64,000 bases of DNA, from the NCBI RefSeq assembly GCF_022829635.1, contig NZ_JAKSYO010000156.1, positions 1-64,000 of the forward strand, in the 5' to 3' direction. The translations under genes and the position numbers were made by a program. Below the pieces are notes generated by a model that saw only the letters and a program-made list of their open reading frames with translations, was not told where the DNA came from and made no database searches. This document shows, piece by piece, positions 58,847 to 64,000 of this stretch (position 1 is the stretch's first letter; every line of letters begins with the position of its first letter). This stretch comes from Methylobacterium sp. E-066. GTDB lineage: Bacteria; Pseudomonadota; Alphaproteobacteria; Rhizobiales; Beijerinckiaceae.

Positions 58847-60085
58847 ATGATCAGGACATTTGGCGGCACAGTGCTGGCCACCGCCCTGGCGGGCGCGGTT
58901 CTGGGCTCCGGCCCGGCAGCAGCCCAGGGGCCCGCGGCCGGTGCCTTCTCCGGCAACGCCGTGCGCATCGGCGTGCTCAACGACCAATCCGGCCTCTACG
59001 CCCAGTTCGGCGGCCAGGGCTCCGTGGAGGCCGCCCGGATGGCGGTGGAGGATTTCGGCGGCAAGGTCGACGGCGTGCCGATCGAGATCCTCGCGGCCGA
59101 CCATCAGAACAAGCCCGACATCGCCTCGGGCATCGCCCGGCAATGGTACGACCGCGACGGCGTCGACGCGATCATGGAATTGACCACCTCGTCGGTGGCT
59201 CTGGCCGTCCAGGGCCTGTCCCGCGAGAAGAAGAAGATCACGATCACCACCGGGGCGGCCTCCAGCGACCTCACCGGCAAGGCCTGCACGCCCTACGGCT
59301 ATCATTGGGCCTACGACACGCGGGCGCTGGCGGTCGGCACCGGCGGCGCGCTGACCCGGGCCGGCGGCGACACCTGGTTCTTCCTCACCGCCGACTACGC
59401 CTTCGGCTCGGCGCTCGAGGCCGACACCAGCCGGGTCGTCCTCGCCAACAACGGCAAGGTGCTGGGCAGCGTCCGCCACCCGCTCTCGAACCAGGACTTC
59501 TCCTCGTTCCTGCTCCAGGCGCAGGGCTCGAAGGCCAAGGTCATCGGGCTCGCCAATGCCGGGCTGGATACCTCCAACGCGATTAAGCAGGCGGCCGAGT
59601 ACGGCATCGTCGAGGGCGGCCAGAAGCTCGCGGCCCTGCTGTTCACCCTCTCGGAGGTGGAGGGGCTCGGCCTCAAGGTCGCGCAGGGCCTGACGCTGAC
59701 CGAGGGCTGGTACTGGGACGCCAACGACGAGACCCGGGCCTTCGGCGAGCGCTATAAGAAGCGCACCGGCCGGATGCCGAACATGATCCAGGCCGGCACC
59801 TACTCGGCGGTCCTGTCCTACCTGAAGGCCGTGAAGGCGGCGGGCACCGACGAGACCGAGGCGGTCAACGCCAAGCTCAAGGCGCTGCCGGTGGACGACG
59901 TCTTCGCCCATGGCGGCATCGTCCAGCCGAACGGCCGCATGGTCCACGACATGTACCTGTTCGAGGTCAAGAAGCCGGCCGAGTCGAAGGGCCCGTGGGA
60001 CCTCTACCGGCAGCTCGCGACCATCCCAGGCAAGGAAGCCTATGCCACGCCGGCGGAGAGCGGCTGCCCGCTGACGGCGAAGTAG
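58847..60085 (+). CDS. Branched-chain-amino-acid-type ABC transporter substrate-binding protein
   Basis: A 412-residue periplasmic protein with signal peptide (FGGTVLATALAGAVLGSG, PAAAQ). The Periplasmic binding protein type 1 fold is visible: AVRIGVLNDQSGLYAQFGGQ, MAVEDFGGKVDGVPIEIL, TGAASSDLTGKACTPYGYHW, ADYAFGSALEADTSRVVLAN. Members bind amino acids, amides, aromatic acids or diols; ligand not deducible. The ATG at 58847 follows GGGGAG. No permease or ATPase genes are nearby, so it must work with a transporter encoded elsewhere. Confidence 0.88.
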   Translation: MIRTFGGTVLATALAGAVLGSGPAAAQGPAAGAFSGNAVRIGVLNDQSGLYAQFGGQGSVEAARMAVEDFGGKVDGVPIEILAADHQNKPDIASGIARQWYDRDGVDAIMELTTSSVALAVQGLSREKKKITITTGAASSDLTGKACTPYGYHWAYDTRALAVGTGGALTRAGGDTWFFLTADYAFGSALEADTSRVVLANNGKVLGSVRHPLSNQDFSSFLLQAQGSKAKVIGLANAGLDTSNAIKQAAEYGIVEGGQKLAALLFTLSEVEGLGLKVAQGLTLTEGWYWDANDETRAFGERYKKRTGRMPNMIQAGTYSAVLSYLKAVKAAGTDETEAVNAKLKALPVDDVFAHGGIVQPNGRMVHDMYLFEVKKPAESKGPWDLYRQLATIPGKEAYATPAESGCPLTAK

Positions 60086-60103
60086 GTCCGGTCGAGGTCA
60101 CTC

Positions 60104-60194
60104 CGTCATCGCGAGCGCAGCGAAGCGACCTAGGGTAGCGCGACATGAATGGTCGTCGCGCTGCTGGATTGCTTCGCTCCGCTCGCAAAGACGG
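60104..60194. repeat. Alphaproteobacterial REP-like palindrome
   Basis: CGTCATCGCGAGCGCAGCGAAGC at the left pairs imperfectly with GCTTCGCTCCGCTCGCAAAGACGG at the right end, with a CTGGATTGCTTCG-type inner part. This sequence type (cgtcattgcgagcg... cgctcgcaatgacg) is repeated in many rhizobial and Methylobacterium genomes. It lies between two convergent genes. Confidence 0.7.
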
Positions 60195-60228
60195 TGTGCC
60201 ACCGGTTATCACCCGGTCGCCCGGGATC

Positions 60229-61392
60229 TCACGCCGCCCAGACCCGCCGATACAACGCCTGAATCTCCTCCGCACTCGGCTCGATCGGGTTGTTGGCGGG
60301 GGAGCCGGAGGCCAGCGCCTGGGCGGCCATGGTCGGGATCAGCGCCTCCCAGCGGGCCGGGTCGATCCCGTATTCCCGAGGGCCGGGCACATCGAGGTCG
60401 TCGTTGAGAGCTTCGAGCTCCGCCACCAGGGCCGTGACGGCGGCCCGGTCGTCGCCATCCACGCCGGGGATGCCCATGGCTCGGGCGCAGGCGGCGTAGC
60501 GGCCGATGGCTGCCGGGGCCGAGAAGGCGGTGACCGCGGGCAGCAGCATCGCGTTCGAGAGCCCGTGGGCCACGTGAAAATGCGCGCCGATCGGCCGGCT
60601 CATGCCATGGACCAGCGCCACCGATGAATTCGAGAACGCGATGCCGGCCTGGGTCGCACCCAGCATCATCGCCTCGCGCGCCGCCCGGTCGCTGGGATCG
60701 GTCCAGACCCGGCGCAGGTTCGGGGCGATCAGGTGCATCGCCTGGAGGGCGAGCCCGTCCGAGAACAGGTTGGATTTGCGCGAGACATAGGCCTCGATGG
60801 CGTGGGTGAGCGCATCGATGCCGGTATCGGCGGTGAGGCGCTTCGGCTTGGTCAGGGTCAATTCGTAATCGACCAAGGCCGCCACCGGGAGGTAGGCCAG
60901 CCCGATGCAGAGCATCTTCTCGTCCGAGGCCTCGTCGGTGACGATGGTGAAGCGGGTCGCCTCCGAGCCGGTGCCGGCGGTGGTCGGGATCGCCACGATC
61001 GGCAGGCCGGGCTCGTCCTGCTGGCGGGGCGCCTTGTAGTCGCGCATGTGGCCGCCGTGGCGGGCCAGAACGGCGACCGCCTTGGCGGTGTCCATCGGGC
61101 TGCCGCCGCCGAAGCCGACCACGCAGTCGAAATCGCCGGCCTGGAGCGCGGCCAGCGCCGCCTCCACGGAGGCCACGGTCGGGTCCGGCACGGTCTCGGA
61201 AAAGATCGTTGCCCGGGCGCCGGCGCTGGTCAGGCGTTCGAGCAGCGTGTCGGTGCGGCCGCTGCTGACCAGATAGGGGTCGGTGACCACGAAGGGGCGC
61301 GACAGGCCGAGCTGGCCCAGCACCTCCGGCAGCAGCCGCGAGGCGCCGGCGCCGATACGCATCAGCCGGGGCAGGGCGATCGAGGCGACCAT
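60229..61392 (-). CDS. Iron-containing alcohol dehydrogenase
   Basis: A 387-residue group III dehydrogenase. NAD-binding features are CVVGFGGGSPMDTAKAVAVL and PTTAGTGSEATRFTIV. Metal ligands are the Asp and His of DALTHAIEAYVS, then the His of VHGMSRPIGAHFHVAHGLSN. Substrates range from lactaldehyde and 1,3-propanediol to 4-hydroxybutyrate. The start is the ATG at 61392. It is next to a LysR regulator (87-base gap) and near mmsA, so a joint role in hydroxy-acid or diol use is possible. Confidence 0.92.
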   Translation of the reverse strand: MVASIALPRLMRIGAGASRLLPEVLGQLGLSRPFVVTDPYLVSSGRTDTLLERLTSAGARATIFSETVPDPTVASVEAALAALQAGDFDCVVGFGGGSPMDTAKAVAVLARHGGHMRDYKAPRQQDEPGLPIVAIPTTAGTGSEATRFTIVTDEASDEKMLCIGLAYLPVAALVDYELTLTKPKRLTADTGIDALTHAIEAYVSRKSNLFSDGLALQAMHLIAPNLRRVWTDPSDRAAREAMMLGATQAGIAFSNSSVALVHGMSRPIGAHFHVAHGLSNAMLLPAVTAFSAPAAIGRYAACARAMGIPGVDGDDRAAVTALVAELEALNDDLDVPGPREYGIDPARWEALIPTMAAQALASGSPANNPIEPSAEEIQALYRRVWAA

Positions 61393-61479
61393 TGTCTTGA
61401 TCCTTGGTTCAGGGCCAGTTCGGGCCTGCCGGAACGCGCGATCTTAAGACTTGGGGCCCCGCCGCGAAACCGCCGCCGC

Positions 61480-62391
61480 TTACACCGCGGGCCCGGCGAA
61501 CAGCGCGCCGGCCGCCTCGACCTCCCCGGCGATGAAGCCCGCCACCGCCCGGATATGGGCCGCCTTCCGGTGGTCCTCATGGATGTGCATGTGGAACGAG
61601 CGCGTCAGCGACACCGCCCCGGGCAGAACCGGCGCCAGCCCGGGATGGGCCGCCGCGATGAAGGCCGGCAGGATGCACAGGCCGGCGCCGTTCAGTGTCG
61701 CGTGGACCTGGGCCAGCAGGTTGGTCGAGCGCAGCCGCGCGGTGACGGCGGGCTCCAGGGCGCCGAGATAGTTCAGCTCGCGCGCGAACAGCATGTCCTC
61801 GATATAGCCGACGAACGGATGCGCGGTGAGGTCCGAGACGGCGGCGATCGGCGGCGCCGCGGCGAGATAGGCTTCGGCCCCGTAGACGAACAGCCGGTAA
61901 TCCGTGAGCCGGCGCGCCACCACCCGCGCCTGCTGCGGGGTCGACAGGCCGATGACGATGTCGGCCTCGCGCTTCGACAGGCTGAAGATCCGGGCGGTCG
62001 CCATGATCTCGACCTCCAGTCCGGGATGGCGCTCGGTCAGCCGGTGCATCCGCGAGGCCAGGAACACGCTGCCGAACCCGTCCGGGGCGCCGATCCGCAC
62101 CGTGCCGGACACGGACTGAGCCCCCGCCTCGGTGGCGGTCTTGGCCGACAGGAAGGCGCTTTCCATGGCCTCGGCCACGCTCAGCAGGTGGGCGCCGTCC
62201 TCGGTGAGCGCGTAGCCGAGGTTGCTGCGGTGGAACAGCCGGGCGCCGAGCCCGTCTTCCAAGGCGCGGATCCGCCGCCCGACCGTGGTGTGCTCGGTGC
62301 CGGTGCGTCCCGCAGCGGCGCTCAGGGTTCCGGTGCGGGCCACCGCCAGGAAGAAGCGCAGATCGTCCCAGTTGCGCCCCGTCCGGCTCAT
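61480..62391 (-). CDS. LysR-family transcriptional regulator
   Basis: A 303-residue regulator. The HTH is clear (NWDDLRFFLAVARTGTLSAA, AGRTGTEHTTVGRRIRALED), and the effector domain follows (VSGTVRIGAPDGFGSVFLAS). The ATG at 62391 gives the normal LTTR start (MSRTGRNWDDL). It is divergent from mmsA 119 bases away, the typical target position, and also lies upstream of the Fe-ADH, which may be co-transcribed with it. Confidence 0.9.
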   Translation of the reverse strand: MSRTGRNWDDLRFFLAVARTGTLSAAAGRTGTEHTTVGRRIRALEDGLGARLFHRSNLGYALTEDGAHLLSVAEAMESAFLSAKTATEAGAQSVSGTVRIGAPDGFGSVFLASRMHRLTERHPGLEVEIMATARIFSLSKREADIVIGLSTPQQARVVARRLTDYRLFVYGAEAYLAAAPPIAAVSDLTAHPFVGYIEDMLFARELNYLGALEPAVTARLRSTNLLAQVHATLNGAGLCILPAFIAAAHPGLAPVLPGAVSLTRSFHMHIHEDHRKAAHIRAVAGFIAGEVEAAGALFAGPAV

Positions 62392-62510
62392 GACCGCAAA
62401 CCCGCTGTGCATCGATGCACGGCCGCTGTAAGCGCATCCGGCTTTATCGTTCAAGCGATCCTGTTAGGCTGCACCAAACCAAATCGAGAAACGACAACAG
62501 GGAGGCGCTC

Positions 62511-64000
<1,490 letters not shown>

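Overview
The window looks like chromosomal DNA of a Methylobacterium-type alphaproteobacterium (Hyphomicrobiales). The evidence is the very high GC with strong GC3 bias, the alphaproteobacterial form of RpoB, RpoC and L7/L12, a Cpa/Tad pilus cluster in the rhizobial order, an FtrABCD-type iron importer, DUF6429 and DUF1508 proteins, and dispersed palindromic intergenic repeats. This is a by-eye assignment; no database was consulted.

Layout. 1-1141: a near-perfect ~483-bp palindrome carrying mirrored remnants of a ParD-type antitoxin, then a promoter and a structured leader. 1142-10838: rplJ, rplL, rpoB, rpoC, closed by a strong terminator. 11015-16788: an XRE-cupin regulator, a glutamine amidotransferase overlapping a MOSC protein, a SleB cell-wall hydrolase, a 730-bp gene-free stretch with hairpins and tiny ORFs, a repeat-containing secreted protein and an AcuI-type reductase. 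16789-18057: a small accessory islet (AT-rich membrane gene, probable mobile-element relic, 72-bp MITE) beside a decaying methyltransferase. 18718-25785: a GreA/GreB-like factor, LysR/wrbA divergent pair, Sua5, and an acyl-CoA dehydrogenase / enoyl-CoA hydratase / SDR operon. 25921-34478: a B12-radical SAM protein, a chemoreceptor, CorA, the tlyA and RNA m5U methyltransferase pair, sodC, an acyl-CoA thioesterase and an unannotated-size 45-aa membrane protein. 34627-42826: a Tyr/Arg-repeat secreted protein, DUF1508, an RhlE-like helicase, an OPT transporter, DUF6429, tRNA-Leu(GAG), TetR/SGNH-hydrolase pair, a FliN-like protein and lipB. 42946-49016: a broken coiled-coil gene containing a perfect 39-bp hairpin, a double-barrel outer-membrane protein (OmpA-like barrel fused to OprB porin) divergent from a four-gene high-affinity iron uptake operon. 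49131-58575: sseA, a GcrA-C-terminus-like small protein, and the cpaBCDEF-tadBC operon with an exact CtrA half-site in front. 58847-64000: an orphan LivK-type binding protein, an iron alcohol dehydrogenase, a LysR regulator and divergent mmsA (runs off the end by a few codons).

How genes work together: the first 11 kb makes translation and transcription core parts under L10 and probably attenuation control. The iron block pairs periplasmic P19 and cupredoxin with an inner-membrane ferredoxin-like protein and the FTR1 permease, possibly with the double-barrel porin as its outer-membrane door. The Tad genes form the secretion machine of a Flp pilus, but pilin and prepilin peptidase are not here. 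Fe-ADH plus MmsA could form an alcohol/semialdehyde-to-acyl-CoA route under the LysR regulator. No complete new defence or mobile system could be demonstrated; the most unusual items are the parD palindrome, the MITE-clipped methyltransferase islet, the gene-free 14.4-15.1 kb stretch, the perfect hairpin inside a broken gene, and the fused double-barrel porin.
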